Positions 25,898 through 32,949 of a stretch of DNA of 49,587 nt are shown here, in pieces (positions within the stretch are counted from its first letter, which is position 1; every line of letters begins with the position of its first letter). The notes under the pieces were generated by a model that made no database searches, was not told the origin of the DNA, and saw only the letters and a program-made list of their open reading frames with translations. This DNA is from Kandleria vitulina DSM 20405 (GTDB taxonomy: Bacteria > Bacillota_I > Bacilli_A > Erysipelotrichales > Coprobacillaceae): NCBI RefSeq assembly GCF_000702065.1, contig NZ_JNKN01000014.1:1-49587 (forward strand), written 5' to 3'. The position numbers and the translations under genes are program-made.

Positions 25898-26365
25898 ATG
25901 AAAAGAGTATTAAAAGTATTTGTAGCTATTTTAATGATATTTACTGTTTTAGTAACACAACAAAAGAAAACGTATGCACGTACATTTTATAGGGATGTTG
26001 CTTTTGTAAGGATTAAAGGTAATCGATTGTATTATAGAAAACTTGCAGAGTGTGTTTTGGATGGTTATGACGATGCAGATCGTGTGGGAATTGGAAAGAC
26101 ATATAGTTATAAGATCAATAAGAAAACGAAGTATTATATGAAATGTTTTTATAAAGGCAAATTTATAGAACGAATCTCTAAGAAAAAATTTTTAAAAAAA
26201 GTTTCTTTATATTTTAAACATAAAAAGAAAATTGGGTATGTGTATTGGTTAGATGGACATGAATTAAAAAAACAATTAAAAAGAACTGTTTATATGGATG
26301 AAAAAATATCTGTATATGTCAAAAATAAAACAATTATGAAAATAGGAATACTTCAAGCTGATTAA
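25898..26365 (+). CDS. small Lys/Tyr-rich secreted protein (divergent family member)
   Basis: 155 aa. Signal peptide (LKVFVAILMIFTVLV) cleaved near TYA. The blocks VRIKGNRLYYRK, YKINKKTKYY and a C-terminal VYVKNKTIMKIGIL line up with FKKKGNKLTVK, FKLSKKIKYY and LVVKNGVATKV of the 16172 family, so it is probably a distant member. It starts 20 bases after the 24361 gene with SD AAAGGAGATG, so it is in the same transcript. Confidence 0.6.
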   Translation: MKRVLKVFVAILMIFTVLVTQQKKTYARTFYRDVAFVRIKGNRLYYRKLAECVLDGYDDADRVGIGKTYSYKINKKTKYYMKCFYKGKFIERISKKKFLKKVSLYFKHKKKIGYVYWLDGHELKKQLKRTVYMDEKISVYVKNKTIMKIGILQAD

Positions 26366-26391
26366 TATATTAAATGAAATGAGGAATTAAT

Positions 26392-27606
26392 ATGAGATTT
26401 TGTCCAAATTGTGGTAAACCATTAATGGAAGGGTCAGTATTTTGTGGCCATTGTGGTTACAAATTACCTGAAGATCTATTAAATGATGACGATAATCACA
26501 AATCAGAAGAAAGCGTTATTGATGATAATCAAGAGATGGAAAAGAATTCTATCGAGGATGAAGATCAAGTCGATTTAGATAGTGCTGCATTAAACGATAA
26601 AGTTGAGTTAGACGAAGATCAAAAAGAAGATAATGATCAAGAGATAATTGAAGAAAATGATTTATCAGAAGCTATAGATGATAATGTTCAAAATGAAGAT
26701 GAAAACTCAAATAAGAAATTTGAATTTGATGATACAAACGATTCAGTAGAGGAAGAAAATAAAGAAGAGACTATTTCTGAAGAGAATACTAATAATCATA
26801 GTTCTCCAGAAAGTTCTAAGCAAACGAAGAAAGCCTTACTGATAGCATTGTGCTTTGTATTAGCAGTAGGTGTATTTACAGGTGGCTTTTATTTTCTAAA
26901 TAAAAAGAGTGACACTACTAAAACTAAATCTTCATCTTTAACATCAACTGTAAAAACAAAGAGTGATGATAAAATTCATATTACTTTATCTGCTGTTGAA
27001 CCAGCATACACTGTAAATGAAAACAATGCTGATATTGATTATACAAAAACAAAATTTCATTGGCGTACGGATAGCGATGGTACAAAATCTCAAGAAATCA
27101 TAAATAATATTAAAAATGAATACTTTAAGTATAGTAAATCTACAGGATTGAAAAATGGTGAAGAAGTTACTGTTACAATAAATATTGATGAAGATGATTA
27201 TACTGTAACTGGACAAAAATCATTTGTAGTGAATTATGACACAAGTAAATATGAAGCAAGAGTGAATGGACAAACAGTAGATGAGAGAATTAGAGATGCT
27301 GATGGGTATGTATTTGAAAATAGTGATTCAGAATATTTAACTGCCTCACAGTTATCTTCAATTAAGACACCAACTCAATTAAGAATTGCTATTAATGAAA
27401 TCTATGCAAGACATGGTTATTCATTTATTAAGAATCCTTCTATTCAAAGATATTTTGATGCGAAGAATTGGTATTATAAAGATGAATATCTATATGAAGA
27501 TTCACAAATGGTATGGAATACATACGAAGATGCAAATTTGAAAACTTTAGCAAAATTGAGAAAAGGAAAGCTTAAGTATAATCCTTCTTCTGAGTTAAGT
27601 GTGTGA
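26392..27606 (+). CDS. zinc-ribbon, acidic linker, membrane protein with YARHG domain
   Basis: 404 aa. N-terminal zinc ribbon (CPNCGKPL...CGHCGYKL), a ~110-residue strongly acidic Asp/Glu/Asn linker, and one membrane helix (~146-168, ALLIALCFVLAVGVFTGGF). The ectodomain has NGEEVTVTINIDEDDY, like the NGDxVTVT segment of the 10068 and 24361 proteins, and ends in a YARHG domain (INEIYARHGYSF...FDAKNWY, ~335-375). YARHG occurs in bacterial extracellular proteins, role poorly known. SD GAGGAA. Last gene of the 23053 run. Confidence 0.8.
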   Translation: MRFCPNCGKPLMEGSVFCGHCGYKLPEDLLNDDDNHKSEESVIDDNQEMEKNSIEDEDQVDLDSAALNDKVELDEDQKEDNDQEIIEENDLSEAIDDNVQNEDENSNKKFEFDDTNDSVEEENKEETISEENTNNHSSPESSKQTKKALLIALCFVLAVGVFTGGFYFLNKKSDTTKTKSSSLTSTVKTKSDDKIHITLSAVEPAYTVNENNADIDYTKTKFHWRTDSDGTKSQEIINNIKNEYFKYSKSTGLKNGEEVTVTINIDEDDYTVTGQKSFVVNYDTSKYEARVNGQTVDERIRDADGYVFENSDSEYLTASQLSSIKTPTQLRIAINEIYARHGYSFIKNPSIQRYFDAKNWYYKDEYLYEDSQMVWNTYEDANLKTLAKLRKGKLKYNPSSELSV

Positions 27607-27628
27607 TTATATTAAAATAGTGATAATT

Positions 27629-28067
27629 ATGAAAAACATTTTGCAAAGCTAATGACGATAGTGTTAATCGTAATGCTTTTATTTGCATTGACATTAAGCA
27701 GTATTAATGCAAAAACAAAATCTGGTTATTATGTTGTTTATGTTTCTGCCTGTATGACCTTTAAGAAAAAGTTGTCTGTAAAAACAATAAAAGGATCTTC
27801 TATTGAATATTATAAGAAAAATAATCATCATACCATGAAATATATAGGTAGATTTAAAGTGTTTAAGATAAGTAAGAAGTGTAAGTATTATACAACTATT
27901 TCTGGGACTACTAAGCTTTATGATACAAAAAGGTTAGAAAAATTGACATTTACTGACATAAAAAATACTGTTTGATATGTGATAAAATATCTGGATTCTG
28001 GAGATTTTGTGGTTCTTTTCAAGGTAAAAAAGGATATGTTACAAAAATTATGATGGTTTATTCTTAA
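27629..28067 (+). pseudogene. degraded small Lys/Tyr-rich secreted protein gene
   Basis: A start MKNILQ runs into TAA, but a shifted frame continues with a normal signal peptide (IVMLLFALTLSSINA) and the family blocks YYKKNN, FKISKKCKYY. It stops after DIKNTV; further frame changes lead to the family C-terminus GYVTKIMMVYS with its stop at 28067. It aligns along its length with the intact gene at 28234, so it is a decayed copy with at least two frameshifts. Confidence 0.85.
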
Positions 28068-28089
28068 ACAAAATATTAATTAATATTTT

Positions 28090-28120
28090 AGTGGGACACT
28101 ATTAGTGTCTCACTATTTTA
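28090..28120 (+). terminator. intrinsic terminator
   Basis: Hairpin GTGGGACACT / AGTGTCTCAC with TATTTT tail after the pseudogene. Confidence 0.7.
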
Positions 28121-28233
28121 ATATGATGAGACTGTAGTAAACATAAGCAAACAACAGCTTGCTGGTGGGAGGGATGAAGAAAAATAAATCATAAGACTAT
28201 AAAACTACAATTATAAGAAAGGAAAATGGAAAT

Positions 28234-28686
28234 ATGAGAAAACTATCTTTAAAAATTGTCACAATGGCATTATGTATGATGATGTTATTTACATTAACTG
28301 CAAAAAACACAAATGCTAAAACAGCATCAGGATACTACTCCACTGATACTTCAGTTTGTACAACTTTCAAGAAAAAAGGAAGAAAGTTGTATGTTAAAAA
28401 CGTAAAAGGAAGATCGATTGAGTATTGTAAGACAAATAATATTAATAGAATGAAAAAAGTCGGTAGATACAAAGTGTTTAAAGTAAGCAAGAAATGTAAA
28501 TACTATTTAACATCAGTTTCTTCAGATGGAAGAAGATTATTTGATTCTACCTATACACAAAGAATCAAATATAAGAAGATCACAAGTACTATTAAAGATA
28601 TCCGTAAGTCTGGAGATTGGAATTGTGGATTGATCGTAGTCGTTAAAAAAGGTTATGTTACTAAGATTATGATGATCTACTCATAA
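28234..28686 (+). CDS. small Lys/Tyr-rich secreted protein (family member C)
   Basis: 150 aa. Signal peptide cleaved after TNA (about 28). Blocks: FKKKGRKLYVKN, IEYCKTNN, FKVSKKCKYY, ITSTIKDIR, LIVVVKKGYVTKIMMIYS. Closest relative is the degraded copy just upstream, so this pair arose by local duplication. SD AAAGGAAA. Own terminator. Function unknown. Confidence 0.75.
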   Translation: MRKLSLKIVTMALCMMMLFTLTAKNTNAKTASGYYSTDTSVCTTFKKKGRKLYVKNVKGRSIEYCKTNNINRMKKVGRYKVFKVSKKCKYYLTSVSSDGRRLFDSTYTQRIKYKKITSTIKDIRKSGDWNCGLIVVVKKGYVTKIMMIYS

Positions 28687-28713
28687 AAGAGCACTCAAAA
28701 GTGCTCTTTTATA
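28684..28713 (+). terminator. intrinsic terminator
   Basis: Hairpin AAAAGAGCACT / AGTGCTCTTTT at the end of the 28234 gene. Confidence 0.9.
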
Positions 28714-28844
28714 GTTTTTAATGAAACACAAATAACATTATTATTTCAATTACTAATTGAAATAAAATTAAACACGATAGGTATTTATAATGTACGACCT
28801 ATGAATCTTTTTCTATGATATAATTCTTACAAGGAAGTGAGATC

Positions 28845-29384
28845 ATGGATATCATCTTAACAAAACAACAACATCTCTCCACCATAACACTCGTTAAAGC
28901 CAGCGTTGTCGACATGCCTGTCGACGCTATCGTAAATGCGGCTAACAGCACGCTGTTAGGAGGCGGGGGCGTAGACGGCGCGATTCATCGCGCAGCAGGC
29001 CCTCAGCTCTTAAAAGAATGTCGCAGCCTTCATGGCTGTGAGTGCGGAGAGGCTAAGATTACTTTTGCTTATAATATTAAAAATGCACACTATATTATTC
29101 ATACTGTAGGTCCAATCTATTGTGGCAGTAGTGATGATGCACAGCTTTTAAGATCGTGCTATCTGAAAAGTTTAGATCTCGCCTTAGACAATAAATGTAA
29201 AAGCATTGCTTTTCCTGGCATTTCTACAGGTGTCTACGGCTATCCAATTGAAGAAGCTGCTCAGGTATCTTATCAAGCTGTCATGTCATGGATTGATGAA
29301 CATAAAGATACAAAAATGTATATCTATTTCTGTGGCTTCAGAGATAAAGAAGTAGAAGCTTACAAGAAAATAATGACAATTTAA
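28845..29384 (+). CDS. macro-domain protein (ADP-ribose-linked deacetylase type)
   Basis: 179 aa, almost entirely one macro domain. The ADP-ribose loop AIVNAANSTLLGGGGVDGAIHRAAG (split here as AIVNAANS, then GGGGVDGAIHRAAG) carries the Asn and Asp that in YmdB/TARG-like enzymes help hydrolyse O-acetyl-ADP-ribose or ADP-ribosyl esters; the second loop is GISTGVYGYP. The ordinary role is ADP-ribose metabolite clean-up or removal of ADP-ribose from proteins. SD AAGGAAGTG. The first third of the gene is clearly richer in G+C than the rest. Confidence 0.92.
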   Translation: MDIILTKQQHLSTITLVKASVVDMPVDAIVNAANSTLLGGGGVDGAIHRAAGPQLLKECRSLHGCECGEAKITFAYNIKNAHYIIHTVGPIYCGSSDDAQLLRSCYLKSLDLALDNKCKSIAFPGISTGVYGYPIEEAAQVSYQAVMSWIDEHKDTKMYIYFCGFRDKEVEAYKKIMTI

Positions 29385-29390
29385 TTTATG

Positions 29391-29424
29391 AAGGAGCACT
29401 CATGATTATGTGCTCCTTTAAAAT
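29391..29424 (+). terminator. intrinsic terminator
   Basis: Hairpin AAGGAGCA / TGCTCCTT with a longer loop and TTTAAAAT tail after the macro-domain gene. Confidence 0.75.
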
Positions 29425-29673
29425 AAAACTAGACATTTTTTATGCCTATATGAATAATAAAGCTTATTTTTTAGTATAGAGGTTCTATGGTTTCCTGTGA
29501 TATATGTTAATATACGAGTAGTGAGAAAGCTGAATTGCTTTTTGTTGTATTATAATATTTTCATTGCTGGAGATTAAATATATACATATAAGATTTAGAA
29601 AGAATATCTCTCGAATCAGCACTTACGGAATGTAACTAAGATAAATAAAATATCATAGAATAAGAGGATAAAT

Positions 29674-30162
29674 ATGAATTATAGAAAAGCAACAATACAG
29701 GATCTTCCTAGTATATGTATACTAATTGAAGATGCAAAAACATTAATGAGAAAACAGGGTATATATCAATGGAATGAGTATTATCCACATAAGAATGATT
29801 TTGAAGAAGACATAAAGAATAATAATCTCTATCTAGCAGAAGAAGATGAACTACTCGCAGTTTATTCAATCAATGAAGAATGTGACGAAGACTATAATCA
29901 ATTTAAATGGAGTACAGATCACTATTGTGTTCTTCATCGCTTATGTGTATCTCCTAATAGACAAGGAAAAGGGATTGGTAAAACAGTATTATCACAAATT
30001 GAAAAACAAGCAAAAGACATGGGCTATGATGCCATTAGATTAGATGTCTTTTCACTTAATCCTTATGCGAGACATCTTTATGAGAAGAACGGTTTTGTAA
30101 AAAGAGGTCATGCACATTGGCATATGGGTGAGTTTTATTTGATGGAGAAGATTTTGAAATAA
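29674..30162 (+). CDS. GNAT-family N-acetyltransferase
   Basis: 162 aa with the GNAT fold over the whole length: N-terminal YRKATIQDLPSI, CoA-binding motif A (LCVSPNRQGKGIGKTVLSQIE, i.e. V-x-P-x-x-Q-G-K-G-I-G, ~95-112) and motif B (NPYARHLYEKNGFVKRG). Acceptor not predictable. SD AAGAGGA. Alone between the macro gene and a decayed region. Confidence 0.88.
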   Translation: MNYRKATIQDLPSICILIEDAKTLMRKQGIYQWNEYYPHKNDFEEDIKNNNLYLAEEDELLAVYSINEECDEDYNQFKWSTDHYCVLHRLCVSPNRQGKGIGKTVLSQIEKQAKDMGYDAIRLDVFSLNPYARHLYEKNGFVKRGHAHWHMGEFYLMEKILK

Positions 30163-30237
30163 AGTTTTATGTAATTATTTGAAACGCGAGGTGCTCTATT
30201 AATATGAAATTTTTTTCTATAAGTTATTTATTTGTAC

Positions 30238-30275
30238 TTGACACTCCCCCTGCCTTCAGGCATGGGAAGTATCAA
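30238..30275 (+). mobile_element. solitary IS200/IS605-type terminal hairpin
   Basis: TTGAC (30238-30242) is followed by a hairpin at 30248-30266 (arms CCCTGCC and GGCATGGG, loop TTCA, one unpaired T at 30263) and TCAA at 30272-30275. Hairpin, T bulge and TCAA spacing match the right end at 229-257. No transposase is attached; the element is only 38 bases. Confidence 0.65.
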
Positions 30276-30403
30276 ATATTTCAAATAAAACTCTTATTAT
30301 TAAACTAAAAAAGCTTGAGCAATTAGGATATGTAGAATGTGATAAAAAAGGAAGAAGTTACCACTATAATGTGAATTTAGATGTTTTAGATGGATTAGCA
30401 TAA
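30276..30403 (+). pseudogene. winged-HTH regulator C-terminal fragment
   Basis: From 30278 an open frame reads ISNKTLIIKLKKLEQLGYVE, then CDKKGRSYHYNVNLDVLDGLA and a stop. This is the recognition-helix/wing end of a small winged-helix repressor (BlaI, HxlR or MarR-like). No N-terminal half is visible upstream: it begins exactly after the IS-type hairpin. Decayed. Confidence 0.65.
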
Positions 30404-30459
30404 TGATACAATTGGATTCATACTCACGTTTCTTTATAATAAAAGAAGAGGTGAACATT

Positions 30460-31095
30460 ATGCCATTTGACTATAAAAAAGAATATAAAGAATTCTACAT
30501 GCCACAAAAAAAGCCAAGTATTGTAGAAGTACCACCAATGAATTATATTGCCGTAAGAGGAAAAGGAGATCCCAATAAAGAAGATGGAGAATATAAACAG
30601 TCCATTACGCTTCTTTATGGTGTAGCTTATACTTTAAAGATGAGCAAGAAGACAGATCATCAAATAGAAGGCTACTTTGATTATGTTGTTCCACCATTAG
30701 AAGGATTTTGGTGGCAGGAAAATATAAAAGGCATGGATTACAATAAAAAAGATCAATTGCAGTGGATCTCAGTGATACGTCTACCAGACTTTATTACTAA
30801 AGAAGATGTAGAGTGGGCCAAAGAGAGTGCCACTAAAAAGAAGAAAATGGATTTCTCAAAGGTAGAATTCTTTCACTATGAAGAAGGACTATGTGTTCAG
30901 TGCATGCACATAGGTTCCTATGATGATGAAGTTGCGACCGTATCATTGATGCATGAATTCATCAAAGATGAATATGTTTTAGACATAAATGATCAACGCA
31001 GACATCATGAAATCTATTTAAGCGATGCAAGAAGAGTCGCTGAAGAAAAACGCAAGACGGTTGTACGTCATCCAATAAAAAAATTAGACCAGTGA
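30460..31095 (+). CDS. GyrI-like small-molecule-binding domain protein
   Basis: 211 aa from ATG 30460, chosen for its SD (AAGAGGTG); a longer frame from 30403 has none. The sequence (MPFDYKKEYKEFYMPQKKPS; VPPMNYIAVRGKGDPN; FDYVVPPLEGFWW; CVQCMHIGSYDDE) matches stand-alone GyrI-like/SOUL-fold proteins, relatives of the effector domain of AraC/MerR multidrug regulators, but without a DNA-binding part. Some such proteins bind or hydrolyse hydrophobic small molecules. Possibly functionally linked to the decayed regulator just upstream. Confidence 0.85.
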   Translation: MPFDYKKEYKEFYMPQKKPSIVEVPPMNYIAVRGKGDPNKEDGEYKQSITLLYGVAYTLKMSKKTDHQIEGYFDYVVPPLEGFWWQENIKGMDYNKKDQLQWISVIRLPDFITKEDVEWAKESATKKKKMDFSKVEFFHYEEGLCVQCMHIGSYDDEVATVSLMHEFIKDEYVLDINDQRRHHEIYLSDARRVAEEKRKTVVRHPIKKLDQ

Positions 31096-31112
31096 GAATC
31101 ACTGGCCTTTTC
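31089..31112 (+). terminator. intrinsic terminator
   Basis: Hairpin CCAGTGA / TCACTGG followed by CCTTTTCT at the 30460 gene stop; short tail, moderate strength. Confidence 0.7.
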
Positions 31113-31164
31113 TAAATATAAAAAGTATAATTAGTTATACAAATCATACTTTGGAGGGATAAAT

Positions 31165-31371
31165 ATGAAAAAGAATGGAAAATACGCATGGACTGCGACT
31201 GTAGGAGAAAAAGGACAGATTGTCATCCCTAAGCAGGCAAGAAATTTATTTCAGATTAAGCCAGGCGACACATTGTTGCTATTGGGAGATGAAGAGAAAG
31301 GCATTGCGATACCACCAAAAGGTGCTTTTGCGACACTGTTTGAAAAAGCATTTGAAGAAGGTGAAGGCTGA
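31165..31371 (+). CDS. AbrB/SpoVT-type transcription regulator
   Basis: 68 aa. The swapped-hairpin AbrB fold is visible as WTATVGEKGQIVIPKQARN, LFQIKPGDTLLLLGDEEKG. Such proteins bind DNA as dimers. SD TGGAGGGAT. Its TGA stop overlaps the ATG of the glycosyltransferase by one base (TGATG), so the two are translationally coupled; this suggests the regulator controls its own two-gene operon (inference). Confidence 0.88.
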   Translation: MKKNGKYAWTATVGEKGQIVIPKQARNLFQIKPGDTLLLLGDEEKGIAIPPKGAFATLFEKAFEEGEG

Positions 31372-32732
31372 TGAAGAACATTGCATTCTTCTGTATTCCA
31401 GCATTCGGACATACGAATCCCTTGTTGCCCATTGCTCGTGAACTTGTAGAACGTGGTCATCATGTAAGATTTTATTCATTTGATCTTTTTAAAGAAAAGA
31501 TAGAAAGTACAAAAGCTACCTATATTTCATGTGATAGATTTCTATCTTCACTTACTAATAAACAAGAAAAGAAGCTAAAGAATATCTCTACTACTGAGAT
31601 GACAATTCAATCTATTCATATCACAATAGAAATGGATTCTTTTCTAAATGAAGAATTCAAGAAAGAAAAGCCAGATCTGATCATAACCGATTCCGCATGT
31701 TTTTGGGGAAAGCTAAGTGCTATGAAATATAAGATCCCATACGTTGTTTCAACGACCACCTTTGCTTTCAATCAATTATCTAGCAGTTATATGAAACAAT
31801 CATTTAAAGAAGTTGCTGATATCATATTTGGTTTGCCAAAAGTATCAAAGGAACTAAAAAAGCTAGAGCAGTATGGATACCATGTCAAAAATGCAATTTC
31901 ATTAGTATCAAGTGATAATCATACAGATACCCTGGTCTATACTTCAAAATCATTTCAGCCATTTGCAGAAAGCTTTTCATCACATTATCAATTTGTAGGA
32001 CCATCCTTGTTTGATCATTATACATTAGACAAACATCATGAAAGAGCTCTGATCTATATTTCAATGGGAACAATCATTAATGAGCGATTAGATTTTTATC
32101 AGAAATGTATTGATTGTCTTCAAGATGAAGATGTAGACATTATCATCTCAGTAGGAAACAATGTTCCTATTGAACAATTACATTTCAATAAAGAAAAAGT
32201 ACATATTTATCCATCTGTTAATCAGTTGGAAGTCTTATCAAGAGCCAATCTGTTTATTACTCACTGTGGCATGAACAGTGTGTCTGAGAGTCTCTATATG
32301 GCAACACCGATGTTATTGTGTCCACAGACTGCAGAGCAGCGTGCTGTAGCAAGACGTACAAAAGAGATAGGAGCAGGCATTATGCTTGATGATGATATTC
32401 ATTCTTCAGCTATGAAGATTTTACATAACCCACAATTTGTATCTTCAGCCATGCAATATAGACAAGACTTCATATCCTCAGGAGGCGTAAAGAAAGCAGT
32501 AGATTATATTGAAGGAGCGCCTTACAAGAAAGATGAAGTGGATCTTATCGAAGAATTAAACAAGTATAATAGGAAGACAAAGCTTATCTACTGGATGATT
32601 ATTATTCTCTTGATTTTTCTTCTAAAAGGAAAATATGGCCTAATCATAGGCATTATTGCTTTTCTCTGTTCATTTCCAGTAAGAAAAAAGTTGCAAATGA
32701 GAAAATATGATAAAATGATAAAAAATTATTAA
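31371..32732 (+). CDS. MGT-type glycosyltransferase with C-terminal membrane helices
   Basis: 453 aa, GT1/GT-B fold. N-terminal acceptor side begins IAFFCIPAFGHTNPLLPIAREL (His in GHTNP is the usual catalytic base). The donor-binding motif is THCGMNSVSESLYMATPML and QTAEQRAVARRT (~295-325), close to macrolide glycosyltransferases such as YjiC. About 50 extra C-terminal residues form one or two membrane helices (YWMIIILLIFLLKGKYGLIIGIIAFLC, split: two segments), which is unusual for soluble MGTs and suggests a membrane-bound acceptor, for example a lipid. Coupled to the AbrB-like gene. Confidence 0.88.
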   Translation: MKNIAFFCIPAFGHTNPLLPIARELVERGHHVRFYSFDLFKEKIESTKATYISCDRFLSSLTNKQEKKLKNISTTEMTIQSIHITIEMDSFLNEEFKKEKPDLIITDSACFWGKLSAMKYKIPYVVSTTTFAFNQLSSSYMKQSFKEVADIIFGLPKVSKELKKLEQYGYHVKNAISLVSSDNHTDTLVYTSKSFQPFAESFSSHYQFVGPSLFDHYTLDKHHERALIYISMGTIINERLDFYQKCIDCLQDEDVDIIISVGNNVPIEQLHFNKEKVHIYPSVNQLEVLSRANLFITHCGMNSVSESLYMATPMLLCPQTAEQRAVARRTKEIGAGIMLDDDIHSSAMKILHNPQFVSSAMQYRQDFISSGGVKKAVDYIEGAPYKKDEVDLIEELNKYNRKTKLIYWMIIILLIFLLKGKYGLIIGIIAFLCSFPVRKKLQMRKYDKMIKNY

Positions 32733-32759
32733 AAAAGGACACCGAGTTAAAATAAGATG

Positions 32760-32798
32760 AAAAGATCTCCATTTTATAAAAGATGGAGGTCTTTTTGT
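32760..32798 (+). terminator. intrinsic terminator
   Basis: Hairpin AAGATCTCCAT / ATGGAGGTCTT with T5 tail, after the glycosyltransferase. Confidence 0.85.
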
Positions 32799-32868
32799 AT
32801 TATAAACAAGCAAATATTTATTTTTTTAGTAAATTCCAATATCGATGCACAAAAAACTCAATTTATAG

Positions 32869-32930
32869 TTGACAGGAGGTAGTATACAGGTATAATGAGA
32901 GAAAATTAATGAGTGATAAATACTTATCAC
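32869..32930 (+). promoter_or_regulatory. glnN promoter with GTGATAA palindrome
   Basis: A consensus TTGACA (32869-32874) and TATAAT (32891-32896), 16-base spacer. Downstream, in the untranslated leader, lies a perfect palindrome GTGATAA-ATAC-TTATCAC (32912-32929) ending just before the SD (AGGAGGGGG). It may be an operator or a small RNA hairpin. GTGATAA half-sites also occur upstream of amt (41084 region, and 41216-41222 between its -35 and -10). Confidence 0.65.
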
Positions 32931-32949
32931 TTTAGGAGGGGGCATAAGC

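Noticed and set aside
28900-29062. Separate mobile insertion in the macro gene
   Set aside because: The reading frame and domain are continuous; only base composition is odd.
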